Shown: positions 14,180 to 26,212 of the stretch, piece by piece
Numbering within the stretch: position 1 is the stretch's first letter
Layout of the letters: each line of letters starts with the position of its first letter
NCBI RefSeq assembly: GCF_047948215.1
Contig: NC_134456.1
Coordinates: 202,442,034 to 202,506,033 of the forward strand
Length of the DNA stretch: 64,000 nt
Source: Lycorma delicatula
Taxonomy: Eukaryota > Arthropoda > Insecta > Hemiptera > Fulgoridae
Direction: 5' to 3'
Program-made: the position numbers and the translations under genes
Notes under the pieces: model-generated
Seen by the model: the letters and a program-made list of their open reading frames with translations, nothing else
The model's database searches: none
What the model was told of the DNA's origin: nothing

Positions 14180-14416
14180 TTACATTAGACGACTGAATAA
14201 AGTAGAAAGCAAAGCGCTTAAGATTGACTGGCTTGAGCTGCATAAGAAGGCAGAAGGTGACCAGCGTACTAGGCCTCTCTCTAGAGCAGCGTATCGCCGT
14301 CATTGTCTTCTAACCACGTCACATAAATCAAGAGTCAGATTATGCGACGGTCGCCGCTTCTGTCTGCTGACCTACAACCAATAGGACAAACAAGGCCAGC
14401 TCCCAGTCTCACTATA
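14180..14416. promoter_or_regulatory. GC-richer islet, possible promoter or regulatory region
   Basis: This short stretch stands out from AT-rich flanks. It holds several CpGs (GCGACGGTCGCCGC, GCGTATCGCCG), an ACGTCAC motif, and CCAAT/ATTGG motifs (ACCAATAGG at about 14379). It ends against an AAT-rich simple repeat. No protein or transposon match is recognised. A core promoter or 5' UTR is possible; so is an unrecognised transposon piece. Confidence 0.25.
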
Positions 14417-14482
14417 AAATAATAGTAATAATAATAATAAAAATAATAATAACAAAATAATAACGATAATAATAATAATAAT
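14417..14482. repeat. (AAT)n-rich simple repeat
   Basis: Interrupted AAT trinucleotide repeat, with AAC and GATAAT variants. Confidence 0.85.
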
Positions 14483-15186
14483 GAAAACTGGATGTGGTAA
14501 ATAGCCATTACATACATATAATGATCTTCTGTTATTTACAGCCTATTAACTGAATAAATTACCATAAATAAAAGATTGAAATGACTACTGAACTTTTTAT
14601 TACCCAATTACATTTATATTTTTAAGATACGGCCCTGATTTTTACAGATATTTATTATATCTAAGATTATTAAGAGTATTTAATTCCTTCTTTATTTCTA
14701 AGTAATAATATTAATTTGCCCCCTTATTAGCAAAATACACTTTACAACCGTATTTAGTCGAGTTAATACATTAGTAAGTCCGAGATATACTCTAATTGTG
14801 ATTGTATTCCATACACGCGTTTAAGATATGTGCACCTGTTCTCGTATGAGTGTTATTTTTCAAGCTATAACACTTGCAGTTAACTGAAAGCATAAAAGGC
14901 ACTACTAAGTGATTTATGTCTATATAACAATATGACTGCTCAGGGTATCAGATATTGTAATATAGATTTATTCCCTTACAGAAAGATTGATTACAAAATT
15001 CTTATTAATTTATGCAATTTTTTTTACGTTGGAGTGCTGTAAATCTAAATAAAATAATACAGGATGAACATAACTTATTCAGCGCATTTTAGGGGTTAAT
15101 AAAAAATTAACAAAGCAATGTAGTACGAGTTTATTTTTCCAGACTTTAGTGTAGGTAATAAAATTACTGATGATCTTGAATGAACA
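14483..15186. other. AT-rich stretch, no gene seen
   Basis: No supported feature before the mariner remnant. The left edge of that transposon may lie somewhere in 15060-15186. Confidence 0.5.
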
Positions 15187-15224
15187 CGCCGGCGCGATTT
15201 ATCATCAGATAAATCGCGCCGGCG
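15187..15224. repeat. Perfect hairpin, 17-bp arms, 4-nt loop
   Basis: The left arm CGCCGGCGCGATTTATC (15187-15203) and right arm GATAAATCGCGCCGGCG (15208-15224) are exact reverse complements around the loop ATCA. The arms are far richer in G+C than the surroundings. It lies just before the mariner coding remnant. Confidence 0.97.
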
Positions 15225-15239
15225 ATTAAAGTTGGTTTA

Positions 15240-16262
15240 ATTGAGAGTATGGCCGTGATTCTCCTAATAAAGACGCTATTAAACGTCGGTATCGGCAGTT
15301 TAAGGATACAAGAAGTGCAGTACACAAAAAAAAGGTGTTGGCAGACCTGCCGTCTCCGAGGAAGTTGTGGATCGAGTAAGAGAAATTTTTCAGAGAAGCC
15401 GGGTAAATCGACTCGTCGTGCGAATTTAGAAATGGGAAAACCGCAATCGATAATTGTGAAGGTTCTATTCATGCGCCAAAAACTTCATGCATTCAAAATT
15501 CAGTTATTGCATGCCATTAAAAATAACGATAAAACACGCCGTTAAAATTTTTGCGTGGACATTCTTTATAAAGTGAACAAAGATAATCGGTTATTAGACA
15601 AAGTAATACCTTTGAGGAAGCTACTTTCAGTGATTCTGGTCACGTTAATCACCATAATTGTTGGATTTGGGGTAATAAGAACCCTAATGCCATTCTACAA
15701 ATACAACGCGATAACCCGAAAATTAACGTTTGGAATGCTTTGACTGCTTATGAAATGATTCTTCGTCCAGCCAACGGTTACTAGCGCTAGTTATTTATCT
15801 ATGTTACAAGAGTATGACAAATTGAACGTCGTCATCCCAATGTTTACTTCCAAAAAGATGGCGCATCACCTCACTGGGGTTTACATGTTAGGGATTACCT
15901 TCATGAACAAGTTTCACAAAATTGGGTCGGCCGTGATGGACCAATTCCCTGGCCACCTCGATCCCTTGACGTTACGCACTCGATTTCTTTTTTTTTGGGG
16001 GGTTTGTCAAAGAAAGGATGTACACAACAAAGGTGATCAACATTAATGAACTAAAAAGAAGAATCGAAGCTGTAATTAACGAAATAACTCCAGATATTCT
16101 TTGTAATGTGTGGCGTGAAGTTGATATATCGTAGTATCGTCTAGACATTTTACGCGCCACATAAGGTGCGCATGTGGGACTTGTTTGAAGTTAATAAGTG
16201 TTGTAAATAGAACTGTTGAAATGTCCTGTTCAACAATAAAACATGCATATAAATACATTGTT
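15240..16262 (+). pseudogene. Decayed Tc1/mariner-superfamily transposase
   Basis: This is a broken copy of an IS630/Tc1/mariner-type transposase, the enzyme that cuts and pastes its own element. Read across three frames, the blocks come in family order. They are a DNA-binding part with KSTRRANLEMG (about 15400-15430), then FEEATFSDSGHVNHHNCWIWG (about 15608-15670), NPKINVWNAL, and TSASYLSMLQEYD near 15780-15825. Next come VYFQKDGASPHWG (second catalytic Asp, about 15840-15880), GPIPWPPRSLDVT (third catalytic position, about 15935-15975) and FVKERMYTT, ending RLDILRAT near 16165. At least two frameshifts and an in-frame stop (after REVDIS) break it. The usual first catalytic Asp of FSDEATF reads Glu. 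A degenerate tail with AATAAA near 16234 follows. The family call is secure; subfamily and exact ends are not. Confidence 0.9.
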
Positions 16263-19200
16263 TTGTTACTTTTTTATTAATATCTAAAATGCGCAGAATA
16301 ATTTATGATCACATGTATTATTATAAATACTAAAATACTTATGTAAGAGAAATTATTTTTTATATTTTTTTATTAGTAACTAAAAAACCTTTACAAAAAA
16401 TAAAATATCTAGATACTTAAAAAAAAACCGACACTATTAAAATACGGAGAATAATGTTTTATACCTTTAAAGAGAATGAATGAAGAAAGATTGACAAGAA
16501 CGATTTTCAACTTCTTTAATAATCTCAAAAGTAGTTTATAAATTATTGGCTTCTAGAGATAGGAAAGGATCTCCAAGAGATCGGAATAAGAAAAGAAGAA
16601 ATTTAAAGCAGAGAAATTTTCAAGAAAAAATTATCGGATTTTAAAAGATTTTAAGGAGCTCAAGATGGAAGAGAAAACAATAATAGTAGGATCACAGAAG
16701 AATAGAGAGAAAAATGATGACTGAGTGATAGTAGATTAAAGTCTCAAAAGAAAACTAAATATTGTTCACGCCATCCAGAGAGGGGAAATTCGAAAAAAGT
16801 AACTATTCATTTCACAATATAATCCATACCACACCTACATTCTCATATACGAGTAGTGGCCTCTGTACAATTGAGAGTGGAAATAGCGTAATCTACAATT
16901 TATTATAACCCATACCTTTGTTTCCAACTTGGACTTTTCACAGCTAGGTAAAATATTTTTTTAGTTCGAAAATTTAGACGTTTTAAATGCAGGTGATATT
17001 TCTGCATTCTTCCATGAGTGTTGTTTTGCTTTTTATTTATTTTTTAAAATTTATTTTTTATGTTTTTCTGTTATATATTGTATATTTTTTATATAGATAT
17101 ATTTGTTTTTTTTTCTAGTTCTTTAAATCTACAGATTTTTTTAACAATTAAAATTCTTATAAAATATTGTATATTTTTACAATTCTTAAACAGGTTATTA
17201 GCGTTCTATTTCCTGTTTTATTTCTATAACCGTTTAACAACATATTTCATTCTTTTTAAGTAAGGTTTTCGTTGTCAGTCTCTTGTACAGTTAGTTGATG
17301 CATTTCATTCCCTTATATTTCATACTATTATTTTAATGTCAAAACAGCGCTAACATTCTTTACCTTCATTTATGTAAACTATTTCATTTTTTTCCGTAAT
17401 CCTTTTTTTATGATAAAGTTCTTCTTTCTATTTCCAAATGAAATAATTTCAAACGGCTTACATGACCTATCAACGAATTTCTGATTGCAATTTAAAGTTT
17501 GCGATTTTTTTTAACCTTCCTTATTTTCTATACTTTTTTCCATAACCATTTTTCAAATACATCTATTCTGGTATATAGTTCTTGTTTGACTACAACCACG
17601 AGCTATTTTAAAAATTTATTTCTAAGTATTTTATTTGTTTCTTTTTAATGTATTTCTTTTTACTAGAGACAAATTCTTTGGTAATATATTTTTTTTTTTA
17701 TCTCTTTCCGTATTTCTTTTTATTTTATTTTCTGCAAAGTCAAATAAATTTCTGTATACTATAATTTTCTTTTTGATACTTCGAGCATAAAGTGTAAAAT
17801 TTTGTAAAGAATATAAATCTTTTGTCCTTTCACCGAGTTCTGTTTTCAGTTCAGAGAGTAATATTATTGATTAACAATACAATTTTTTTGTATTCTTGCA
17901 TAAAATTTTCTTAAACAAATAAATTAATATTTTCAATAATTAATATTTTTATAATTATTTTATATATATATATTTTTATTAATATTTTTTAAGCAATAAA
18001 TTAATATTTTTGATAATTATATTAATTCAAGTAAAAGAAGGCATAAATTAATTGCTTGTTTACTAAAATATTAAAAAATCTGTTTTCTAAGTTTTCATCG
18101 TAATTTTTTTTTTATTTAACATTTATAGTAGCATTTAATTTTTAAATTTCATCGTCTTTCTTATTGACCGCCTTGTTCTCCTGCCCTCGAGATTTGGTTT
18201 GATAGTTACGGTATAGATCTTTCTTAGTCTACCGTTCATTTAGTTTCAAATATCATGCTCCTAAAGGTTATTTTCTTATGATATTCTGTGCACGTGAAGA
18301 ACCACTTTTGTTTTCTTTTAAACATTCATGAATGTTTTATGCTTAGTTTTACCTAATGATGACATTACGTATTCTATCCTGGTATATGCACTCTATAATT
18401 CTTATAAATCTCATTTCGTTATTTGAAATTTCAAAATTTCACTTTTCATTTTTAAACCTCGATTTACATATCTGGATATACTAGTATTGTTTTATATGAT
18501 TTTTTTACATGAATAAAATAAAATCATGCAATCTTGATTTTACACTGGAGTTTAATAAAATCCAAGCAGCATCTAAAGGATATATTTGATAAAAGACTGA
18601 AACAAAGCTAATCAAAAAGATGGTCTATTATAGACCAACCCATAAAATGGATAGTAAACATAAAGTATTGCATAATATATAGAATTTTGTAGCATTTTGT
18701 GTTAGCTCGTTGGTAATTAGAGAAATAATACATTTTCTTTTACCTAAATAAACCCTGACTTTTAAGTAATTCACAAAGTTTTCTATCGTTAAAATTATTA
18801 CTTATACTATAATTTATTGTAAATTCTTATCGTAACTAAACATAAATGTGACATAAAAATTAAATTGGTAAAAAAATTTACGAATGCTCTTTTACCGCAC
18901 GGTTATCATTTGTAGAAAGGTCATATTTATAAAAAAGTCTTTAAAAAAATGATAACCTAGTGACCTAAAGAACTGTTTCCTTGGTTTTTTTAATATAATT
19001 TGAACGCAAATATGTTATTATAATTTGTTCTTAATTTTTTATTATTTATTCTATTTATTAAGAGAATTTCAGTACTTTTATTAGTATGCGCATTGATTAA
19101 ATCATATACAAAGAATCAAAGCAAACTTTTCAAAATTAAGTAAATAGTTCGGTGAAGAACACATCTCTTACACGTTGTATAATTAAAGTAGTTTTTGTTC

Positions 19201-20394
19201 ACCACAACTTACAAACTGTTCATGATATAACCAAAATTATAAAGTAATAGTTCATTTTTATTGATAATAGCTTATTGTAAACCTATTAATAGTACGGCTG
19301 GTTATTAGTGTTGCTTATCAGCTGTTTTATGTAATGCTGAAGTCTATGGTTTTAAACTAGATGAAAAGGTACTTAGGTAAAGGTAATTAGATTAAAGATA
19401 ATTAGGTTGAAAAGGTAATTAGGATAAATAATTATTATAACACATTTTATTCTTTTTAATAAAATGAACAGAATGAAAATTTAAAAAAAATTAAATTTGT
19501 GAAAAAGTTTAGTTTTTTACAATATTATTACAAAGTATTAAAACTGCATTAATTTTTTCATATAATTATTTACTTATTCTTGTAGATCAAAAAACAATCT
19601 TTCTAGATCATATATGTCCCAGGAATCCTAATTTTTAATCTACAGCACATAAAAAAAAAAAACTAGAATGCATGAGATTTTTTAACATCGGAATCACGGA
19701 TCGTAATTGTGAATATTTTCTTGTTTAGAAGATATATTTTTGTTTAACTAAATAAAAATATATTAAATATACTTATTTTATAAAAAAAAAATCATGTAAT
19801 GTTGCTAATAATTATTTTATTAACATGAGATTCATAGGATAGAAAAATTCATCTTTATTGATGAATTTTTATTTAAATATTTATTTTTTAATTTAATATT
19901 TATTATACTATATTTATATTTTTTATTAAATATTAGACGGTATTCAGCATTTTAAAGATAAACTTTATTTATTTATTTAACTGTTATATTAATTTTTTCA
20001 AATAAACTTAATTTGAATTTAATTAAATTATTCTGCTGATAGGATCCATTTAAATAAAATATTTATCAAAGGTACATTTCTGTGTTAATATATTTATACG
20101 AGTGCAAAACCTAACGGTTGCAGGCTACCTGACATGAGATACAAGCCATTTTCGAAAATGGAATAGTCACTTCATACAGATTCATAACATTAAGCTTTGT
20201 TCTGTTTTGTTTTTAAAATAAAAGTTGATTTGGTTTTTGTTTTTCATAGACGTTATTACATCACTCTTCTCAGAATTACATTCTCTAAAAGTCTTTATAA
20301 TAAAATTTACGCATTTATTAGTCGTTTAACAAACGTATTGTACTTCAGAACTAAAAAAATGTGTTTTTCGATATCGATTTTTTCTGATTTACAG
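16263..20394. other. AT-rich stretch, no gene seen
   Basis: About 4 kb dominated by T-rich and A-rich runs. The frames here (for example 17060-17263) are Phe/Tyr/Ile-rich, as poly-T-rich DNA gives. Nothing else is recognised. Confidence 0.6.
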
Positions 20395-20459
20395 AAAAAT
20401 GGATATAATGAAAACTGCCGCAGATACAGTTCTGGGACCTGTTTTATTAGATTTTTCAG
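20395..20459 (+). CDS. Candidate first coding exon of an unidentified gene
   Basis: A T-rich tract and TTTCTGATTTACAG form a strong acceptor, followed by AAAA-ATG at 20399 in a good start context. The frame runs 20 codons (MDIMKTAAD..., ending PVLLDFS) plus one base of a glycine codon, then a donor G|GTAAAA at 20460. The frame is less AT-biased than its surroundings. I do not recognise the protein. The donor is phase 1, while the Wnt6 exon at 48373 needs an incoming phase-2 intron, so it is not the missing Wnt6 leader exon by direct splicing. It also lacks a signal peptide. It may be chance; there is no downstream partner exon to confirm it. Confidence 0.25.
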
Positions 20460-20745
20460 GTAAAAAACCATAAGAAACCCCCTTTAATAAGTTTATTCCT
20501 TATATACACCTTAAAAATTTCAATGTGACCTTCTTCCATCGGGCAACTGAAATCCAGGCGAAATATTACGCTAGCTGTAACTCTGTAACAAAGCGTTTCT
20601 GTCATATGTTTGTGTGAACTTTTTTCCTTATTTCAAGCATCTAGAATTAGTTCCCAAATTATTTCCCTTTCCTCCTTAACTACTCTGTATATGTATATGT
20701 ATATATATATGTATGTATGTATACATATTTTTTTTTTTTTGTTAT
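20460..20745. other. Short unassigned stretch with a microsatellite
   Basis: No gene seen. It contains an imperfect (TATG)n/(TA)n run at about 20688-20732 followed by a T-run. Confidence 0.6.
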
Positions 20746-21844
20746 CGATGAGTCGGAGAAATACCATTTACGCACCTCCCATAAATGGGGGAGTATTGGA
20801 CTCGCAGGGGTTCGGCTAGATGTTATTAAGAGCCTATGTGCTTATTAAGAACCAACTAAAACTCCTATCTCACCATTTCTCCCCCTCCGAGACCGGTCCT
20901 GCAGTTAAGCATTGCGCGACCCCAGGAGGTGCCCTTAGGGTCCAGGGGTTCAGAGTTCCCATGCTTCCTCACCGTCACCCATCCGCAAAACTGCAGCTGC
21001 ACGACGGCTCCATAGTGGCTGTCCTTCGCCCCTTTCCCCTCAGGTTCCTTTCTTCGCCTGAGTCTCAGGTCTTTTGTACGCAACTCTGATTCCTTGCTGG
21101 GTGATCTTCAATCCTCTTACTGATCTGGATTCTAAATCAGACTCCATCCGTTCTCTAGCTTCTCTCGCTTTAGTTTTCAGGTTACTTGTTGCTAGCTGTA
21201 CTACCTTGTCCTATTCCGCTCTTTCTGTCAACATGTATCGAACTGTTTCTTCCGGAGAAAGCAGCTTAACCCGAGATCTTGTCTGACCACGACCCACAGT
21301 TTGTGTTGGTAAATGGTGTGCTCAACGGTATCTTCAAGATCGCAGTACCTGCATAATGGAGATGCTCTCCTGCCAAATCGATGCAGGTAGACTTCAAACT
21401 CGCCATGCCCAGAAAGGAGCTGCGTGATATAGAAACCAACTTCACCCAGTCCTCTCTGCACCCCTACATCTATTTTCGGAATTAATTTACGTACCCATCC
21501 ACCATTAGGTGAGGTGTTCCAGACCTCCTGCCACTCGGCCAGACGTAATGCCTTAGCCTCGATCTTAGTCAAAACCCGCCGGGTTTTGACTAAGGATTGA
21601 GATTATCAACAACTGTCTCAGCACGTGCCAAGGTCTACTGAAGGTGGACGTAGTAGTTTCAGCTCCTCTCCAACCACACGCCGAGATACTTAATGCATCC
21701 CGTGGAAATACTGGCCCAGTATTTTATATTTTATGGTCCCAGAACATTTGCGTTTCTCGCAGTCTTCTTCTCCCGACCAACGCTACTAAGAAGCTTTTAT
21801 TAGGAGCTAACTTCAGACCTCTCGCCTCAATCCAGTAGCTTATT
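20746..21844 (-). pseudogene. R1-clade non-LTR retrotransposon remnant
   Basis: This is the 3' part of a decayed LINE on the minus strand, clearly richer in G+C than its surroundings. Upstream on that strand (about 21840-21650) the end of the reverse transcriptase domain shows RGLKLAPNKS and then IKYLGVWLE. After a disrupted junction at about 21564-21600, the C-terminal region (21572-21228) shows WQEVWNTSPNGGWVRKLIP, FYITQLLSGHGEF, YLHRFGR and a zinc-knuckle-like CRYCDLEDTVEHTIY. This is the conserved layout after RT in R1/TRAS-type elements. Below about 21230 the 3' region is non-coding or degenerate. In-frame stops and deletions show it is dead. It is not inserted in rDNA, so it belongs to a dispersed lineage of the clade. 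Confidence 0.85.
21564..21594. repeat. 31-bp perfect palindrome inside the R1 remnant
   Basis: Arms CTTAGTCAAAACCCG and its reverse complement surround a single central C. It sits exactly where the R1 coding homology is interrupted. Confidence 0.97.
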
Positions 21845-24294
21845 CACCGAATTAATTTTCCCAAAAGCGCGGAATCAGTCTGGTTATGTTGGTCCAGTGG
21901 TTGCTGGTTCTATATAAGTATAAATTACAGTGATTATTATTGAACCCCTTTAATTAACGATTTACAATAAATAATCACTTATAAATTCTGTCCGGCAATA
22001 ATATTCAAAGATTATTTCGTAAACTTAGCTATAAATTTTGGCTGTATATATAAAGAAACATTTTACGGAGTGTGTACATTTGTATACCTGGGGAGTATAA
22101 GCAATTTATATGGTATATTTAAAAAGAATTGTTTATAAATGATAGCTTTACTAGGCACCACTGAATTCATTAAAACTTGAAACGTAGCTTATTATCAGCA
22201 GCTAGATTTGTTGTAAAAATAATCATCAATCTACGAACTTTATTTCTTGATTTCAACTCGACATAATCTGAAATTGTAGGGATAAATAAGATGTCATAAG
22301 AAAAAAATTATAAATTCAGAAAATATGAAAGCCTATGATTTAGACCATTTAGTTTACAAAACTCTTCTAAATGAAAATTATAAAAATAACTAAAAAACAT
22401 CTTCTAGTTTATTTTAATAGAATGATCTATACCAAATAATTACTGGAGTAAAAAAAGATAACCTTCAAAAATGTTTTTAGATTCTATAATTAAATACGGG
22501 TTTCGCCTTTTAAAACAATCATCATCTAAATTTATAAATAAAACAATACAAACAAAAAATTAAATGAAAAATAACACTTATAAAACGAAAATTATTTCCG
22601 TTATTAAATAAAACAAAAATCAATCATTAAAAGAAATGTACATACGTATATACTATAAATTGGAGTTGTAAGTCAACCTTTTATTTTTCAGTTTAGACTG
22701 CTCATAGCGAAGTTATATTTTAGTTCCAAGCTTTTTTCGTTTCATTAAAAAAAATGAATAGGTTTTTCCATTGTAAATGATATATTCTGTTCATTTATTA
22801 TTAATTTTTATTTTTGTATGCATTTTTACTGTTTCTAATATAACTACTAATTGATTGTTTAACAATCGAAATATATATATTTATTCTGCAGCGGTATTTG
22901 CTATTATGTTTTTATCTGCTTAAATAATCTTATCAAAAATTAATTATGATTATATACTTAAAAATAAACTGGAGTTTTGAGTAAACAATTTTTATTAATT
23001 GGCATTTTTAAATTGATTTTTTAAAACGTTTTCCCAATATTGGAAATGAACATTTTAAATGTATATTTAAATGTAGTATACTTAAATTTTCAATCCACAA
23101 GATAGATTAAAGAAACTAACCAAATAATTAATATTCTGTTCTTTATTGTAGAAGTATAAATTTTTGAGCGACAAGATGACAATTTCATAGTATATTTACT
23201 TTGATAAAGTATAAGAAATATTTATGAATTACAAAGTTAGGAAAAATTACTAAAATTCGTTATTTATTTTCTCTATAAATGGTATATTTTTTAAAGATAT
23301 TTGTAACTTAAAAAAAATAATTGTTCCATAAATAAAATACTTTCCTGATATTTAAATTTAGTCGTTGGTTTTTACGTATTGTTTGATGGTAGCTAGAGAA
23401 GGTGAGATTTACCAGTGAAATCGATGATTTACAGGAGATATTTCAGTCGTAATTTACAGAAGTTATATATAGCCTGAATGATGATCTTATTAAAACTACT
23501 ATTCATTTATAATAATAAAGTTTATGAAATTATAGAATTCAGTAAATAAAACAGTAAATAATTACCCGGAACACAATCTAAAACTGTTTTTATTTATTCT
23601 ACCTTAAAATAAAATGTTAATTAAGTTTTCTAAATATTTTTAAGTTAATGAAAAAAAAATCTTAATATTATTATTAGAATCTCTTTATTATACATACTTC
23701 CTTATTTCTTCTATTTTAAAAAATAATAAATAAATAAATTTTGCTGTTGTTTCTTCTTGGCATTAATAAAAATTAGAAGTTTATTTTAGATTATACAAAC
23801 TACAAGTAATTATCTTTTCCAATGAGTTTGAAATAAAATATTTCTCTTCGTTTTGATAGTTTTTTTTTTTATTTCTTAACCGCTGTGATGGTCTTATTTT
23901 ATAGCCTTAACCTTTTTTTGTTAACCTACGCAATTCTATTTCTAAAAGTAATTTTTTTTTATATCATCTCAAATTACGAAAGTGAGAAATAAAAGAGTCT
24001 TTATCTGACTTTTATTTAATCAACAGATTTTCAGTTTCAATTATTTTTCAAGTAGTATCTATTGCCGGTTAATAAAATCTCTCCAGAAAATAAATTGACA
24101 TTGGGAATGATATTTTTAAATAAAATGTGATTAAATAATTCGCCTCAATAAAAGAGATAAAACATTTTGTATTAAAATGGCTTGTGGTTACTTTTGCTTT
24201 TTGAGTAGCAGCTCCAACAGGAGCACATAGTATGTGTAATTACCAAATCGTTTCAGTACTTTTCTCTCCTCATAATTTAAATTCATGGTTAAAT
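21845..24294. other. AT-rich stretch, no gene seen
   Basis: No open frame, RNA fold or transposon motif was recognised. Confidence 0.6.
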
Positions 24295-24420
24295 TATTGA
24301 TCAGAAGTGGTTTTTATTACTGAAAGCTCTCAGGTTTGAGCCCTAATTAGATACGGTATTTTTCATACGCCACAAACTTTCCGTACCACATTCTCACATA
24401 CGTTTTAAACTGATGAATTA
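24295..24420 (+). repeat. SINE-2 remnant
   Basis: It shows the SINE-2 order: a B-box-like AGGTTTGAGCCCTAATTAG, then a decayed ATACGGTATTTTTCATACGC and CTCACATACG. The A-box half is not recognisable. Confidence 0.5.
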
Positions 24421-24436
24421 AAAAAAAATCATTTAA

Positions 24437-24441
<5 letters not shown>

Positions 24442-24476
<35 letters not shown>
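24442..24476. repeat. (TG)n(TA)n microsatellite
   Basis: A short TG run passes into about 15 TA units. Confidence 0.95.
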
Positions 24477-24479
<3 letters not shown>

Positions 24480-24969
24480 AAACATTATACATATACATAC
24501 ATATATACATGAAAAAAATAATTAAAATCCAAAATTTGTAGAGTATATTAACCCAGAAGCCCTGATTCGAAGTTGTTAGTTGTTGGATAATAGGTTAATA
24601 TTAAATTTATGGTAAACATTTATCATAATTTTTTTTCTACAATACTGTAAATTTCATCCAAAGCAAAAGGAGTACACTATGTTTTCTGTAAAGAATATTG
24701 CATAACAAAAACGCAGGAAAAGAATTTTTTTAGATAAGTTAACTTTTTTATATTTTTTTCTTTGATACAATAATGAAATTTAGATAAAAAAAATTATACG
24801 TTGACGCTACTTTTTCTTAATTGGATAATTACAGCTAGCTACTATTTGAAATATCTGAATTTATACAACTCTCTTTTTTTTGGTTTTTTTTTAGTAATTT
24901 TATTTATAGTCACATCTATAATTAAAGTCATTAGCATCTTATCAGTGTAATGTAGCTGTACCGGTAAAT
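24477..24969. other. AT-rich stretch, no gene seen
   Basis: No supported feature between the microsatellite and the SINE-1 copy. Confidence 0.6.
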
Positions 24970-25176
24970 TTGTGGTCTTGAACAAACTCAGGTCGACTAC
25001 TCCTGAGACGTATGGTTAATTGAAATCTAATCGCCAAAGAACACCTGTATCCACTATCTAGTATTCAAATCCAAATAAAAGTAACTTACCTTCATTACGG
25101 TTTGATCCTGAGAACCTCGATTTCGAGATCAGCTGATTTACGACAACGAGTTTACCACTAGACCAACCCGATGGGT
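24970..25176 (-). repeat. SINE-1 copy, 3'-truncated
   Basis: SINE-1 is a tRNA-headed SINE repeated through this window. Read on the minus strand this copy has the head GGTTGGTCTAGTGGTAAACTC, the AATCAGCTGAT palindrome, AACCGTAATG-type B-box decay, GGATTTGAATACTAGAT and the GGTCTTGAACAAACTCAGG-equivalent tail. It lacks the terminal GGAGGCTAAACAGGAAAA. Confidence 0.85.
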
Positions 25177-25570
25177 TTCTGTTGTTTTTATTTTGCCTTT
25201 TTTTATTTACTACGAAATAAATATATTTATAATTGTAATCCAATAAAGATTAATAATCTTTCCACTACAGGAAGGGGTACTTCCGCGATCGGATTTTCAA
25301 ATTACAATTAAATATTCTTGTAATGTATAAAAAAATTCAATTTTTGATTAATTCTAAAGAAACTTTAATAGACAAAATACAGATGACATATTACTCTTTT
25401 TAAGTAATTATTTCGTCAAGTAAAGTTGACTGTACCATTTTACTTCTTTATGTATTAATATTTTATACAATTTACGCTGAAAAGCTGTTTTAACCTTATA
25501 ATTATAGCTCGAATTATGTCTAGGGTAAATTTTCAGAGGCATTTTTTATTATGGTTTCAGCCCATAATAA

Positions 25571-25601
<31 letters not shown>

Positions 25602-25742
25602 GTTAATTTCAAACTTTTTTTAAATCTTTTTTCAAAACCAATTCCTCGATAAGATTATAATGACATTTAATCTTTTCAATTATAAGTAAATTTTTTAAAA
25701 TAAAACTGAAACATTAAAAAAATTTACAAAGGATTATAGACA
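25177..25742. other. AT-rich stretch, no gene seen
   Basis: Contains a short (TA)n run at about 25569-25588 followed by a T-run. Nothing coding was recognised. Confidence 0.6.
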
Positions 25743-26212
25743 TGTAACGTTTTTATGAGAAGGGGAGCTATCTATGTTTTCTAATTCACGCAGTTGATTG
25801 GCGCTCATATAACATTATTACAGTGCAGTAAGGTAGGGCTTGTTTATAGTTTGTAAACTGTCACCTGAGAGTTTCTGGTCGGAATGTTTTTAAAGACAGA
25901 ACGGTCCTTACAAAGGATACGAGTAATATCTATTCATTGTATAGGCTTGAAATAGAACGGTCGATGAGAGGGTTTTAAGAGCTCTTGAGTAGGATAAGTT
26001 ACAGGTGAAAAAGAATATATTTGAGGGTATAAAAGAAGAGTAGAGGGTTCCGATGGGAGCCGGTACAGTGTTTGAGTCGACCGACCCCTTAATTCGGACC
26101 GATGATCACTTGATTTTCACGTATGATATCCCTCGTAGATAGCCTATACACCACCTGGGAAAATCTACCTTTTAGTGAAAAAGGATAGATTTACCGGTAT
26201 ATATTTATTACA
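25743..26212 (+). promoter_or_regulatory. TATA-box-bearing GC-richer segment, possible solo LTR
   Basis: A perfect TATAAAAG (26028-26035) precedes a G+C-rich stretch (GGGAGCCGG, GAGTCGACCGACCCC). The segment starts TGTAACG and ends near TTACA, compatible with an LTR. No target-site duplication, primer-binding site or internal retroelement sequence was seen, and the initiator is not consensus. It could instead be a cellular promoter. Confidence 0.2.
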
